From positions 19,065,180 through 19,129,179 of the forward strand of contig NC_081141.1 in assembly GCF_958295425.1 (NCBI RefSeq): DNA of 64,000 bases, written 5' to 3'. Each line of letters begins with the position of its first letter. The stretch's first letter is position 1. Shown here piece by piece: positions 14,046 through 27,921 of this stretch. Under the pieces are notes generated by a model. That model did no database searches, was not told the origin of the DNA, and saw only the letters and a program-made list of their open reading frames with translations. The position numbers were made by a program, and so were the translations under genes. The DNA is from Solea solea. Lineage: Eukaryota; Chordata; Actinopteri; Pleuronectiformes; Soleidae.

Positions 14046-16932
14046 CTGTAAAATAAAACCACACAAATAGCTTAAATTATCACCGGCAGCGAAACAGTAA
14101 GGAATATTAAGCAGGAGGTTTGTTCAAGGCAACGTGGGAAATTCACATTCACTCTATATTTATCATGAGATTTATGGATCCATCCCATTTTAGGTATTTG
14201 GGTGAAGCTAATGAAAGACCTGGTTCTTTGCCACATGATGGAGGGCCTGTATATTCCCTGATGTGTGCTTACTAGCAGGAGCCTTCATCTTTGAGTTTCT
14301 TGTGTTTTGTCTTTATGACCTGCCGTGATACTGGGCTTATCGCTTGTTAGGAGTACAGAAAAGAAAAATGTTCAAAAAGGTCCCTTCAGTTATAAAAAAA
14401 AAAAAAAAAAAAAAAGACCACAAAGAAAATGTCGTCTTTGTGTCCAATTTTTTCCACTACTGTATTTCTTGTTGAAGTGACATGGAACATTACATTTAAT
14501 GACAACCCATTAAGCAATAATGAACTGAACTAAATCTTATTAATGATCTAAAGACTAAATAAAAAATTAACTTTGTATGTAATTATTATAGACATGAGGC
14601 AAAAATAATACAGTGTTTTTAAAGCTTAAAGCCATATTATGAAGTCAGTGTGTCCACATACATGTACAGTATAGACACAGAAATTAACCTTATCCTTTCA
14701 CATATGTTACTGTGGCAATAAATATTAAGCAAAGTGTATGCAGTCCCTGTAAAAAGCAACCAAGCCCTTATTCTCCGTAGAAAATGTTGTTAAAAAGGTG
14801 AAAAACAGGTAATTGGGCACTACATGGTGTAGACACATACCAGTTTTATGGGCTTTGTGGAAACAGCAATTATTGTTTGTACACATAATTAGCGTAAATA
14901 TGTATACAGTCTGTTATTCTTGCCTCCAGTTTTCTGTGTCTTCCATGATTTCGGAGAGATGCTTTAATTATCAGCTTCTAAACAAAGTTTAATTGCTGCA
15001 CTTCCACTCTGGAGGAAGCTGGTTAATGTGAAACAGATTCAAGCCACGCAAAACTCATGTCGAACAGCAGGACTGGTATTTAATACTGACCCTGCTGCTC
15101 TACATGGCTTCAACATGCACAAATGCCTTTCTCCATCAATCGATTATGTAATTGTCACTAATGTTGAATATAGAATTATACAGGGGGGGGGGGGGGACAA
15201 CTGTAGCAGTTTCGGCTCCGTTGCTGTACAGTTATTTTGTGTGCTTAGTAAACAAATGATGTAATACAGTTGCGAGGCAACTAGCATTTAACAGCCCCAT
15301 AAACTGGCTTAACGCGACACCAAAATACAATTATATGGGATGGATATGTGGGGTTATGTGTTTTCTATTTGTGCATTGTGCTGAACCACGACCTGTTTCC
15401 TTCTTGTAATTGAAATAGATTTAACCCGCATAAGCAAAATATGGCTCGTTTGTCATGGTGGTACAAATGTATGAAAAGAAGAAACAGTTGTGCAAGGTAT
15501 GTGTCGGAGCCCCTCTTCTCAGCAGGCTGGTGCAGGATAGTAACACATTTGTTTTTTCTCAGGCTGCTAAATCCCTGTTCATGATATCAAAGGTGTGACT
15601 ACAAGTGTAACAATTATTGATACTAAAATGAAAACTGAAAAATAGACTTTGTTTGGCGTTATATTGCTACCTTTCCTCAAAGAATGAAAACACCTTACAG
15701 CTGTGGTTCTGACCATTCTTGGTCAAACCCAAGATCCACGTGTATCCAAAGGGGAGTGAGTTCATCTGTTTCTTTTGACACCATAAAAAAAGGACCACAC
15801 AGACTTCATCACTTAACACTCACACACACACACACACACACAGAGACAGCACTTTTGTGGCTGTCCTCACTACAAAGAGGCTCTTACTTCACCAACACCA
15901 TATATCACTTTGAGTGCAGCGGGTGCATTTGGGGCTTTGATAAGGAAATTTGTTTTTGCTAATTTTGTGGCACAACACTGAAGGATAAGAGAGTGCATCG
16001 AGACATCATGAGAGAGGGACCTCCCTCTCTGTTTGTATCCTTTGCCACTATACTTGTCTCCCTCTCTCAAACACACACAATCCAAAAATACACACACAGA
16101 CAACTTAAAGTCATATTAACCCAACCAACACAACATCACCTATAGCAAGCACAGAGGGCAGGAAGACACGAGTAAAGAGGGACTGACTTGACCTTGATCA
16201 AATATTGCGTGAATGTCTCTGATGTAAGAGAAAATAGGAGAGTAGGAAAAAAAAACTGGGTACACAGGGCACTGTAGACTCTTTATTCTATTCATTTTTG
16301 ACTCATGTCCCGGGGTGTGTTCATGCTAACCACTCTGGCAGTGTTGTAGACCAACCTCTCACCACAAATGTTCAATTATATGTGTTCACATAATTAGTGC
16401 TGTGTTCCTGCCCAACACAAATGCTGTCCCTCTCGCTCCACATGCAGAGAAACATGCTCTGAAATCACACAAAAACACACCAATTCCTCGTGCACCAAAA
16501 TAAATTGCCTTCATACAAGAGCTTTTATCTACATGAACTTCAACAAGGGGCCATTCATCAAGCAGAGGAGAAACACTTTCAACTTTAATTTGTGTTGTAA
16601 GTCGTAATTAATCTGCATTTAATAAATCTCAATTCCATATTTGTTTGTGCTGCAGGAGAGCTGTTTCCAAAAGCAAAACATTTGTTTTCAATCACTTTGA
16701 TTAAAAAGATGTCAGAGCTCTCAGTACTTTCAGTTTTCATATCAAAGCGAGAGCAGCAACTCACACAGAAAATCAAAAACAGAAATCTCAATAATCCGTC
16801 TCAGCTAAAGGCCAGGCATTTTGTTTTCCAGAGTATTTGATTTATGACGTTGTTGCCTGGTCCCTGACAGAAAACAGCAACTTTTAACATTAGATATACA
16901 CATCCACTGCAGACGGTGACACACTGATGACG

Positions 16933-16987
<55 letters not shown>

Positions 16988-19900
16988 CGCATGTGTGCAT
17001 GTTCAAATTGTTTTATCTAGCACAGATTCTGGCAGAACTGAGGAGTGTTCCAAATGCAACTTTGAGAGTTGAGGGTTCTTGGTACACCCTGTACAGAGAC
17101 AGGAGTCTCCCTCATGAAGGCTTGCATCTCCAAGAAGCCGTTGCTGCTGCAGCTGCAGCTGCCTTTGTTAAAGGCACTCAGTCTCCAAAAAGGAGCTCTA
17201 TCGCACCGTATGTGCACAGTTGTCATGTGGTATGGTAGGGAAGCTTACTTGCACAATTTGCTGGATTATAAGGGGTACTACTTCAAATGGTCTTAAGCGA
17301 CCGTGGGACTGTAGCATGCATTTCAAGCAGGTCATTACAGCTTAGACGTGAACTTTACACCCCATGTACAAAATATGATCACATTTTAAATAAAGGGTGA
17401 CAGCCCTACTGGCTATTTATTCATTATGCTTTCTGCTTCAAGACTATTATTTATTGACTTATAACAAGATCACGGATATTAAAATGAAGTGTGCAGGAAA
17501 AACGGCATGACAGCTAGAGTGCTCTGATTGCTTAGCAACTCAGAAATCAACAAAACAACAATTACAAAGTCACATGAGGAAGAGCAGAGAGATTCAAGTG
17601 TGGTCACACTGGAATGGAAGAAGTGTTGAGGTGAGTGAGATATACGAAAGAGGTACAGAGAGATGGAAAGGAGTTAGCATGAAGAATTTAAGAAAGTGCA
17701 GGGGGACAGAAACAGCGGCAGACTTATCCTCAATCTACTCACACAGTAAACTGTGTTTGGTAACATGTCATTAGCTATTTATGGTCGTGAATGAAGTAAA
17801 TTGTGCTGTTTTGTCAGCTGCATCATGGAAATGCATGAAACGGGATCTTGTGTTCATTTGGCTGAAGTTCTCAGACTGGTGCAAAGAGTACATTTAACAT
17901 CTGTCTTTTGGATATAGAGTAGTCTGCTGCTGGCAGACTGAAGGTTTGTGAAGCACTTGTATTATTAAATACATAGAATCATACACTCAGCAAAGGTTAG
18001 GTATATATTATCAACACTAAAAACCTGACAATGAATGTATAGTATGTATAGAGCAAGCCAAATATGACACAACAATATAAAACGGAGAAAGAAAGAATAA
18101 AAATCTGCAGACAGTGCAGACAGTAAAGGCAGCGATCCAACTGCCATTTGGAATCAGTACAGTATTACACAACAAGTCTTGTCAGTGTGTCTGTCAGAAT
18201 GAATAGTTCTGTAATAATATACACTGATCAGCCACAAGATGAATGTTTTACTCTTGTGGCTGATCAGTGAAGGCATACAATGTCTTAGCGTATAGGAATG
18301 TATGTCCATATAGTATGTACACTCGTATGCTGGTACACTCGCACACACTTACTTTCAATCGAATGAAAACATCTGAGGAAAACTCTTTCTTTGCCCACAG
18401 CTACATGTACACCGGTATATCTAATAATCACAGCCTGCCTTGTAGCGAACATTAAAGACCATTATAAAACAAGTTTACATCCCATACATAGCTCACTGAA
18501 GCCACAGCTGGCCAACCCACAACAACACACTGTACACATTAAACTGAGCTTTTCACACAAGACTGAGAATCTGGAAAAACTACCAGGGTTTACATCCAGC
18601 TCGCCTAGTCAAGCATCATTTTACTCTATTGACCTAAACCTTCTTCTTATACATGACAGTGAAAACACAATGATTTTGAAATAGTTTTTCCAAGTAAAGT
18701 TTTCACTAAAACGGCAATGTCAAAGTGTTGCAGTCAGTTTAGGATATCTGTCCTTAATCTTGTGGATGAGTTGACAATTTAAAAAATGTTACATAACTAA
18801 AAACACATTCTTTTTTTTATAAACCGTTTGCAGAGACCCTTTTTTAAACATTAAATTGGCATTATATTCTCCTGTTTATGTTTGGACAATATTGCCTTTA
18901 TCTGCCACCTGCAGATCCATAAAATCATGTGACATAATTTTGTCTAATGATTTTTTGATTCAATAAATAAACATGAAATATATCCTATTTACTAGTATGG
19001 AAGTATTGGAAAGTGTTTTTTTGGGGGGCATTCACGTGGAGTAGTCGGAGGTTTATAAAGGCAACAGAGCTATATATTGTTGGAGGAAAAATCCACACAG
19101 GTCTTGCCTCAACAAATCCACATCAGTTTTGTGTTGTAAAAGCCAACTGCACCTAACTAAACTACAGGGAAACAAGTGGGCATTCACAACCAGACTCAAT
19201 AATGTGATTGTCGTGGTGGTGCTGGGAAATGTTGCATTGGCAGGACTGGTGAACACCTAACCTTCACTTATAAAACACAAAATTACTTTTGCGTCAAGGC
19301 TCCAGTGTGCAACTTTTGTCACCCCCTTCCCTCAGAGAAAATCAAACATGACGCATGTGGGTGATGCTGCACTACCCCCACCCCTCTGCTACCCAATTGG
19401 AAAAGGCATGTCTCCGATTAAAGCTGAACATTTTTAACAACAGAATCCACTATTGAATCTTTTTGTATGAGCTAGTTTTTTTTGTCAGCTACCTTGTTTT
19501 CCTAGTGTTATGTTGCTGTTGTGCCTTCTCCTAGCATCTGCTCCGTTCATCAGTCATGACATAGAACGAATCACATGCGTGCAGTGCAGGAATGCCGACA
19601 GGTGGCGCTGAATTCAAGACACTGCTACAGTGATAAACACAGAAAGAGTCACGTAGAAGCTTTGGGGCCAAATCAAAAATGCGTGAACTCATTTGGCAAC
19701 GGCGTGAATGTAACAGACATTCATTTATATTCAACGGTTACGCATTGACTGTAGCCTCAATCATTTATTGTGCCTTATTTGTGTCTTAAACTTGCAGTCA
19801 ATACACCTGGACAATACTCAATTTGCAGCACATAGAGTAGCTCACAGTGTACATGTGCTAGAGCAGAAAAACTAACTCTTTTCTCAGAATCAACGATACA

Positions 19901-22900
19901 GCCAAAAAAAAAAAGTGACTCCAACAAACTTCATTTTCCAAGATACAAAACAGAGGTGAAGTAAAATGTACTAAACATTTAAACAGGAAATGGACAGCCA
20001 TTTCTTTTGCTTCTTTTCTCATTCACAGTCATTTCAGTCAAGTTTTTGATTAGCACAAAAAAACCATCTCATCCCTGAGCTGTAGTGTATATACTGACAG
20101 GAAAGCAGAGGAGACACTGCAGGATTAGCAGCTCCTGCGGAAAATGCATTATAGTTGTGTTTAACAAAAGGGTATTCATCTCCTTTCAATGTGAAGTGAC
20201 CTGGCTCTGCTTGTCTTCCAAGCTAATAAAAATCCTTTGGCCTCAGATCATTCTGTTCATTCCAGCTACACTACAATAGCAAAAACATGTGGTTTGATTA
20301 GGAGGAATAAGAGAATTTTTACACGATCTGATGTGATCATCTGAAGCTGCCGTTTAATCTGCCTCGAGCTTTTTCAAAATCAAAGTTAATTATCACTCAA
20401 CACCGCTATTGACAAATGTGAGCCTCTCCGAAAAACTGCCAGTGCTTTTGACTGCTACGAGTATTGAAGGTGTGATTTTCATTTCAGCACAGTTCCTGTA
20501 TTGGCATGTGTGACACTGATAGGGCTTTTACAATGGATTAGTCAGTCCATTACCGGTGAAGACAGACATGCCTGGGTGAGGTCACCAGTAGGACACACAA
20601 TATAGAGGGATCGGGATATCTCAAAAAATGAATTCATGTCTTTTCCATTAACTTATCACTTGTATGACACAGGTGCTTAGAAAAACAATAGTTATTATTA
20701 CAGAAAAATAGAGACCATCACACACACAATCATCTTGAGGAGAATTGTAAGGAGTAAAAAAGATGAATTGTCAAACTGCTGTGAACTCAAGAAAGGTCTG
20801 GTCGGCTACAATGTCCAAATATAACAACTACGCTCCAAACAGCAAACACACATAAGCACTCACTGACAGCTTGATTTATAGGAGAGGAAATGATAAGCTG
20901 AGGATTCTGGCTCCAGGAATATTTCACTAAGATGGACAGATAGTCAGTGTGAAGCAGGGGACTTGTTGATTAAGACAGATTAAGGTATTAACATTATTAC
21001 TACAAGTCATATGGACGAGCTGTCAGCTGGCTCTGCCCCTCTGGTATGACATGTTAATTTTTGTTTTGGTTTAGTTTAGCACAGCGTTTGCTCCATCACA
21101 TATTTCAGGTCTGCTTAGTGATGTGTTGTTATACTGTAAAGTACTGGAAAGTGGAAAATTGTTGGGGGGAGCAAAGAAAGACACAGAGAGATGAGACTAT
21201 GTATAGAAGTCAACGGTCTTTGAAATAGACAGACGGTGGTCAGTTGTTATCATCGGCTGTTGAAAAGCATCCCCGGGGAGGCAGGAGGCAGACACCACTG
21301 CTGCTGCTGCTATTTCAGGAACTGCATTCTTCCATGAAAGGGCTTTAATATAGATTAGCTGTCATTTCTTTTTACTGTAGTCACTGTACTAATTTTATCA
21401 AGAATGATTGCCAGTTTGTTTACAGAGATTTGCTTATCTATCTGTCTATTGATATCTACATATATTGATGCTAACAACGATAAACTAAGATCAATAAGTG
21501 CTAGAGTCTCATATTGTATACTTCTGCAGCAGAAACTTTCACATTCTCTCTGAAACTAATTATAAACTCATGCACATCTCCAAAAAAGCCTGGTCTCCTC
21601 TGACTGGTCAGCTGACCCGCAACTTGGAGCATGAAGCCGAGCTGCCAGACCACTGATACCCACAGACTTCCTGTCCTGATTAGCTGCAAACACTGCTGTT
21701 GCCATGTGCCGACTCACATGCTTGGTCAAATGGTCATGTGGGTACATTTGTGGGGGAAAATGCCACAAATTCATGGACAAAATGAACCGAAAACACCATC
21801 CAAAGCAAAACCGAGACACTTTAAATACCGTAACACTTCATTTGTGTTTTTGTATAGTTGGTTAACAGGAAAGTACAGTAGTGTGGGCAAGTCTCAGCCC
21901 AAAGCCAGTGCTTTTAAAACAGGGAATGAGATCTGAAGTCTTTTTTTTTTGTCTCATAAGTGGGTGTGGTCATAAGAGCTGACCTGTGAAATTATGCAGC
22001 TATTCTTGGCGGCTTAATGGATCTACTCCCGAGGGCTGCCTTCCCTTAAATTATTTTAGCCATGGTTCCTATAAATGGGTTGCTTTCATAAAGGTTTAAA
22101 TATTGATTCACTTAGTAGCCAAGAGTTTTCAGTCTGTGCATATGAGGGACCTTGTTCTCGAAGAGCGTTTTGATCAGTGAAAAAAGGAATTTACAATAAA
22201 TGGTTTTATTGGGATTTTTAAATGGGTAACTGGACAGCCTCGGCAGGTTTTCTCTCAAATCGTTCAACAGAATATCCATTAGATTGTTGCTTTACTGAAA
22301 TAATGTTATTTCAAGCGTGTACAAAGATTTCCATCTCAACTATTAACTATGAACCCATTCTCACCTTATGTCATGAGAAAAACCCAATCATTAATTTTTA
22401 CACATGACCCTTTATATACATTTTACATTCAATCTGTCCTGCTGTTTTTCATACAATTTGTTGTAAAACCTGTACATAACGCTCAGTCATATTAAAAAAA
22501 GAAAATCCTTCTGAATTAATGCAAGAGAGGTTCAACGTACTTAAGTCCAACCATAAATATTTCACATTTCACTTCTCACTTTCTCACATTTCCTGCGTTT
22601 GTTAAAAGAAAAATCCTTTCTTCTCTAAATTTCTCCTTTTATGGACAAACGGTGATGCTGTGGTTAAAAGCCTTATTTACATTTTGAGAAACACAGCCCT
22701 CTTTAAAAAAAAAACTGTTTTTCTACACTTAAACATGAGCACAATTTGTGTTAACAGCAGTTATTGAACAGCTATGGCCACAACTAGTAGACCTATGATG
22801 CAATGGCAGTACAATGTCATATTACAGTGGGTATGTCTATTGTCGTAAACAAAACACACGGTTTATTAGCATGCATATAGAGCTTAGCAACAGCAGCTGT

Positions 22901-24417
22901 TAGGGTAAGTGTGGTTTGGCAGTAATGCTGCAGTTTCTAATAACCTCTACTCTGTGGTCTCTTCTCAGAACCAACGCTGGGGTTAGACTGGCTGAGAGCA
23001 GTGAGTGTGCGGCTCTGCTCTATGTGCCAGTGGAGCAGCAGACAGTTTGACAAATCGCAGGTCCTACTTGTAACATTAATGATGGCTTTGTTTAATTCAA
23101 GTGTCCCAGTAAGACATGGGCAGCGTGACAAACGACCCCACAGTTATTACCGAGAAACCTGAAGCAGCTGAATGGAATTCAGCCGTCGTTTCATTTTATT
23201 ATTTACACCTGCGCTTTTCACACTGCATTATATCACCATCTCTGCCTTTCTAGACAAACGTGTATGTGTCAATCGAGAGAGAGAGATCTGGATGGGCTCT
23301 TGAGTGACTTCATAAGTCTGTGTCATATAGACTTGCTGTCATTAAAACTCATTGTCTTTGTATTCAGTCACTTCCATACACCATGTATCAGCCTCACTAT
23401 ACAGTCACTCACATTCATTTCCCTCTCCTTCTCCTTTGTTAATCCTGTACATGTTGAAAGTTTCCCTTGAACATTTTCTGAACCTAAATGCAAAGCCAGA
23501 ACATTTTTACTTTCTGGCAGAAACTCAAACTTCAAACTTCTGTCAATGGCAGTAAGACACATTTCTTCCCCCTTAAGCCATTTTCACACGTGAATTCAAA
23601 CCGGAGTTGCCCTTTAACACTTGCCTCACACAATTGGATAATGTCTATGTGAGACACATTCACACCAAGTGGAAATATTCTGTTTGGTTTGGGTGGTGCC
23701 CGAGTAAAGCATGCCCACTCATGATCTGTGAATTCTGCGGACAATGACCTTATTAGTTGCAATCGGACATTAAACAGACTTTGCCCGATAGGAAGCTGAA
23801 AAAAGTTCTGCCGAATGTCTGCCTCAACTGATTTGAACTATTGTGGTTCACACATGCAGCATTGTGTTCCCATAGTGAGGCAGTGTGGCCAATAAAAACA
23901 ACTCTACGGACAGTTAAATAATTAACTCCCTCAATGTAATTATTCCAAGACCAAAACATTTGGGAGTCTCTTGACTGAAAAAAAAAAAAATCCTGAGCTG
24001 AAATAAGGGGAGCAGAATCCAAACTGTGTTTCCATGAATTGACTACTTAAGATGGACTGAAAAAGAACTACTGTTTTCATGACCCAACTCTAATTTTGGA
24101 TACAATGCCTACTAAATAATATATCATTTTACACTTTTTGATCATAGGTAGTCCTCAAAAAAATTATTTTCCTTTGTTTTTCATAGTCTCTCATTTTTCT
24201 CAGTTATTCAGGTAGCATCCGTCATTCGTTTGTGTCCGTGCATACACCACCCTCCCACACACAAACGCGCAACTGTTGTGAGAATTCACATGGTTTTAGT
24301 TAGTGGGAAATGTATCACATTCAAAAAGTAATAACACAAGCATGGCAACCCCATGTGGCCCAGAAGGGGACTGGCACAGAACCTCGCAAGCCATTCATCA
24401 TCAGACTCACATTGCCA

Positions 24418-24468
<51 letters not shown>

Positions 24469-25520
24469 AGAGTGCACTGCCTGTAAACTTGAACAGAGCA
24501 GATGCTTCACCACATTTAGAACATTTTATTACCATGTTTCAGGATCACACTGTAGTCAAAGTAATGAGGACAGGAGGGGATCAATCAGACCGGTGAGGCA
24601 ACAAGATAATATTAATAATAATATTTGGTGTAGATGCTGAAACGTGTAGAAAAGTTAGTTGTTGAGGCAGATGAACTGAAGCCAAGAGTGTTGCACATTT
24701 GTTGCTGTATTAATATGTTCAATCACCTATTTTTCAGATTTTTCAACTTTGACAAGCTGTGGCTGTAGGGCACAACTTAAGTAAACAGAGTTAATGTCTC
24801 TGTGGTTTGGGTTCCCCGCTAACTTTAATCCAGACAGTGAGTAACCTAGCAGACACTAAAAAAAGTGGGGGTTTTGGGGGGTTTTCTTTATGCCCCCCCT
24901 TAAAGCACTTTTGCTACCTAAAACAAAAACATTACTAACTACCAGGATTGTTGAGATAAGTATGTAAAAATCTGAGTCAAGTTAAATTTAAATGAACGTA
25001 AACAGAATATTTTAAATTGAACTGCAGTGTCACTCATTGAAATTGTGCAGCTTATCTTTTCTCTGTGCAATAATTTATTGAGATATGAGGATGAATGGGT
25101 GCGGGGGGCAATTTCAGTTAAGTGTGCATATTATTCACAAACCAACACATAAACAAAGTTCTTGGCCAAACACAACTGGCATGAGAAACTTAAATTATTA
25201 TTATGCAGTTTTTGCTTCATGTATATGTCCTTTGCAAATATGTATATTGTACATATTGTAATCACAATTTTTTATTGATATAATGTGGAGTCCTAAATGT
25301 GTGTATGTATGAGTGAGGGGATAAAATATGGACATGTGCTTCAACTGCTTTGCAGAAAACATAAAAATGGTGAGTTGGTCATAATGCGTCCATGTGTGTG
25401 TGTGTGTGTGTGTTTTAGTCTTACCCTGGAGATGCTGAGGGGCAAGTTGAAGTCCTTCCCTCCCTGCAGCCTGAAACCCCACGGGGCGGGGGATAAGAGA
25501 GTGACACTGTAGTTGCTCAT
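13894..25520 (-). CDS. pdlim5: PDZ and LIM domain protein 5 (ENH-type), 5' two coding exons only
   Basis: Two coding exons are visible: 25425-25520 (start codon at 25520, 32 codons) and 13894-14045 (50 codons plus 2 bases). Together they encode the complete N-terminal PDZ domain. The peptide begins MSNYSV, has the [12 protein letters not shown] carboxylate-binding loop of ALP/Enigma PDZ domains, and continues [15 protein letters not shown] and HLEAQNKIK. Proteins of this family bind alpha-actinin through the PDZ domain and kinases through C-terminal LIM domains, at Z-discs and stress fibres (family knowledge). Exon 1 ends in phase 0 with donor GGTAAGA; exon 2 follows a TTTTACAG acceptor and ends CAGAA before GTAAGC. 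The later linker and LIM exons were not found and should lie left of the window. The MSNYSV start fits pdlim5 better than ldb3 (MSYSV). An in-frame ATG five codons upstream (25535) is possible but less likely. The a or b paralogue cannot be decided. Confidence 0.88.
14394..14415 (+). repeat. Poly(A) run
   Basis: Twenty-two consecutive A. No retrocopy body was recognised to its left. Confidence 0.95.
15183..15196 (+). repeat. G14 homopolymer
   Basis: Fourteen consecutive G in the pdlim5 intron. Confidence 0.95.
16937..16986 (+). repeat. (CA)n microsatellite
   Basis: About 25 CA units in the pdlim5 intron. Confidence 0.97.
18222..18269. repeat. 17-bp perfect inverted repeat with 14-base loop
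   Basis: CACTGATCAGCCACAAG at 18222-18238 pairs with CTTGTGGCTGATCAGTG at 18253-18269. CACTGATCAGCCACAA is a terminal motif of a common vertebrate DNA transposon family, so this is probably a pair of ends left after an internal deletion. Confidence 0.7.
24421..24466 (+). repeat. (TG)n microsatellite
   Basis: About 23 TG units in the pdlim5 intron. Confidence 0.97.
25425..25520 (-). CDS. pdlim5: pdlim5 coding exon 1 (start of PDZ)
   Basis: This exon has 32 codons, from [10 protein letters not shown] to LPLSISR. It contains the GFRLQGG carboxylate-binding loop. The donor GTAAGA lies directly beside a short (TG)n tract at about 25394-25412, so the splice site borders a microsatellite. Confidence 0.9.
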
Positions 25521-25702
25521 GGTTGATAATGTCAAAAATGCTTGGTGTTGATATCACTGGCGATTGACGATGCTGACGGCGAGCGAAAGCGTTGCGGATC
25601 AGATGGTCGTAAAGGATGCCAAAGACTTGGAGAGAAGATGTAATGATGGGGGAGGACTGTGCATGTGTGTTTCCCTTGAAGATGTTGTTCTACCTCCACG
25701 AT
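25521..25702 (-). other. pdlim5: probable pdlim5 5' UTR part of exon 1
   Basis: Upstream of the start codon the minus strand runs without an obvious promoter to a pyrimidine-rich stretch ending TTTCAG at 25703-25708. This looks like a splice acceptor, so the coding exon probably carries about 180 bases of 5' UTR and a separate non-coding first exon lies further right. This is an inference from the acceptor only. Confidence 0.4.
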
Positions 25703-26252
25703 CTGAAACAGATATAAAAGAAAACCATGCATTAAGTTTGTTAAATTTGCATTGTTAAATACTGCAAGACAATGGAAGGTAATTTAAAAAGATGGACGTT
25801 CGGAAACACGGAAGCAAGAAGCATTTGTAAATGGGGTCGTTTTTAAAAAATATGAAATGCTTCAGTTACAACTTTTAGTAAACAAAAAAATATTCATTAT
25901 TATTTCCATGGATGGGAATAAAAAAAAAAAAAAGATTATACAACAAAGCAGTGTCCCACAATAAGCTGCAGCTGTTCAGTAGCATGACAGACTAACAGCA
26001 CCCCCAGGAAACCTTCACTAACACACAGCTTTCATTAACTTAATTGCAACACATTTCCTTTTATTAAGTGCTATTATGGTGTGAATGAAAAGGTCGTACC
26101 TCTTTAATGGAAATTCCAGGAAGGAAGATATCCCTTTACAAGAAGGCAGACAGTGTTATCCCTAGTTGCCTCTGGACTATTCCCTTCCCATCAAAAACAC
26201 TATGTGTGCATGTGTGTATGTATGTGAGAGAGGTGGAGAGGCATACAATGCT

Positions 26253-26260
26253 CTTATATA
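26253..26260 (-). promoter_or_regulatory. TATA-like box, possible pdlim5 promoter
   Basis: The minus strand reads TATATAAG here, about 550 bases upstream of the possible 5' UTR acceptor. A candidate donor (AAAGAG followed by GTACGA, border at 26100) lies about 150 bases downstream. Together they would give a short non-coding first exon. The motif is short, so it could be chance. Confidence 0.25.
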
Positions 26261-26274
26261 CCAGCTAATGACAG

Positions 26275-26610
26275 AGGGGTGGGGAAACGTGGAGGAGGGG
26301 AGAGGAGAAGAGGGAGGCGAAAGAACCAACGCATAGAGGTTAGGATGGGAGGAGAGAGGGAGGGGACACAGGAGGGGGACTGCTCGTGGGTGGAGTGTGT
26401 GGGACACAGACGAGGAGGCGAAATAAAGGAGATGATATGCAGGATGAGATTAGGGGATGGGAGGAGACAAACATGAGGTGGAGGTGGGGGGGCGAAGGGG
26501 AGATTAAGGGTGAAAAAAGAGTGTGGGAGTACTTTACACAGAGTAAATGACAGGAACGGCATGGGAGAGAGGGAGTGAGGGGCAAAGGGAAGGAGAGGGG
26601 ATGGTTTATC
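26275..26610 (+). repeat. Purine-rich (GGA/GAGG) strand-asymmetric tract
   Basis: About 330 bases with very few pyrimidines on the plus strand, made of irregular GGAGAGG-type units. It lies just upstream of the TATA-like box of pdlim5. The open frames across it are composition artefacts. Confidence 0.6.
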
Positions 26611-27921
26611 TTTCATCCAGATATTTTGGGAACATGGACTCACTGCTTCATCTACAGTGGAACCAGCCATAACCAGATCAGGACCTGAACACACATCATT
26701 GCAAAGGCTTGAATTAAAGGTCTCCCAAAGGTCCTGAAGGATGACGTTGGTGCACACAAGTTCAGGAACATCTTCTTTGATTACTGCAGTATTGTTGCCC
26801 AATCATAGACTCAAAATGAGGCACAGTGGAAATGAATGCAAGACCAGTGTTTCCTAGCTATAGTTTTAACATCTTAACATTTCTTTTTTTCACCCAATTA
26901 AATACTGCTTTCTATTCTGTTGTTCCCATTCATTGAATATATATTAAAAAATTTGAAAATATACGGGGGTAACTGCACGGGTCAGTTTGAATGGAAGCCA
27001 ACTTCTCACTTGAATCATAACATCGATAAACTAAATTTCCTGGGGACTTGCTTGCTCCAAGGTTTTGAACGATTCATCTTTATTGGATGAAGAGAACTTA
27101 AGAGAACGACTCATCATTTTCTAAGAATGAATAAAACAGTTCTGTTGCTTCCAAAGTCTTTTCGGATGAATGTAAGCAATCTAGTGCCTATAAAAGCAGC
27201 AGCGTCATCATTTCCACTTTCATTATTTATGTGCAGAAAGCCGGCCGCTCTTCTCATCCCGCAGTCCTGCACTGGCTATCATCCATTCCTCTTTTCCAGT
27301 CCAGACAGATCAATACTGACTTTGTATTAAGACTGATATAGTAGGAGCTCAGGTTAACACTCATTTGTTTCTTGGCCCTGGACGTAGCCCAACACAGAGA
27401 CACAGACTTAGCACCGTGCCAGGTTATAGCTCAGAACTGTTGTTGTGTATGCTGGACAACATTTTTCATCTGCAACATGAAACAATTCTAATGCCTTTAA
27501 TAAGAGCATGATGGATATACAGCATGAGCACATTAAACACAAATGTAAACAGGATTAATGACGTAATGAAAGGTCCTGCAGCGTTTCTGACACAAACAGT
27601 GTGCACTTCTCCTGCAGAGCCAGGTTTAGCAATATCAAAGCGAATCCTGGGAAGAATGGAGACGGAAGAGTCATTAACCCTGTTTCCGCTGCTTGACTGA
27701 TGGAGGGGGGGTTAATGGGTTTGAGCTACAATAAAATTTGCAGCAAATGTAATTACAAATGACACTGTGTTTATGAAAAGCTAAGGTGCAGATGGTTGCT
27801 AATGTTTATTGTGGCCGAACTAAACCACATCTTTACTTGGGGAGATCACATAAGTATATCTTAAATTCTTTGTTTAGCCTATTTGATCCTGCAGCCAACA
27901 CCATGGGTCATATGCCGTAAA

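Larger units (their letters stand above)
14046..25424. other. pdlim5 first coding intron (11.4 kb)
   Basis: Bounded by matching phase-0 donor and acceptor. It holds a poly(A) run, a G14 run, long (CA)n and (TG)n arrays and a 17-bp inverted repeat. No gene was seen on either strand. Confidence 0.75.

Noticed and set aside
25425..25520. Assignment of the PDZ exons to ldb3
   Set aside because: The N-terminus MSNYSV and the DGGKAA stretch fit pdlim5 better, and the neighbouring opsin is of x type. Not fully excluded without a tree.
26254..26802. 182-residue open frame on the minus strand, longest in the window
   Set aside because: It crosses the purine-rich tract, so it is Pro/Ser/Leu-rich low complexity in several frames at once. 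There are no domains or splice sites to support it.
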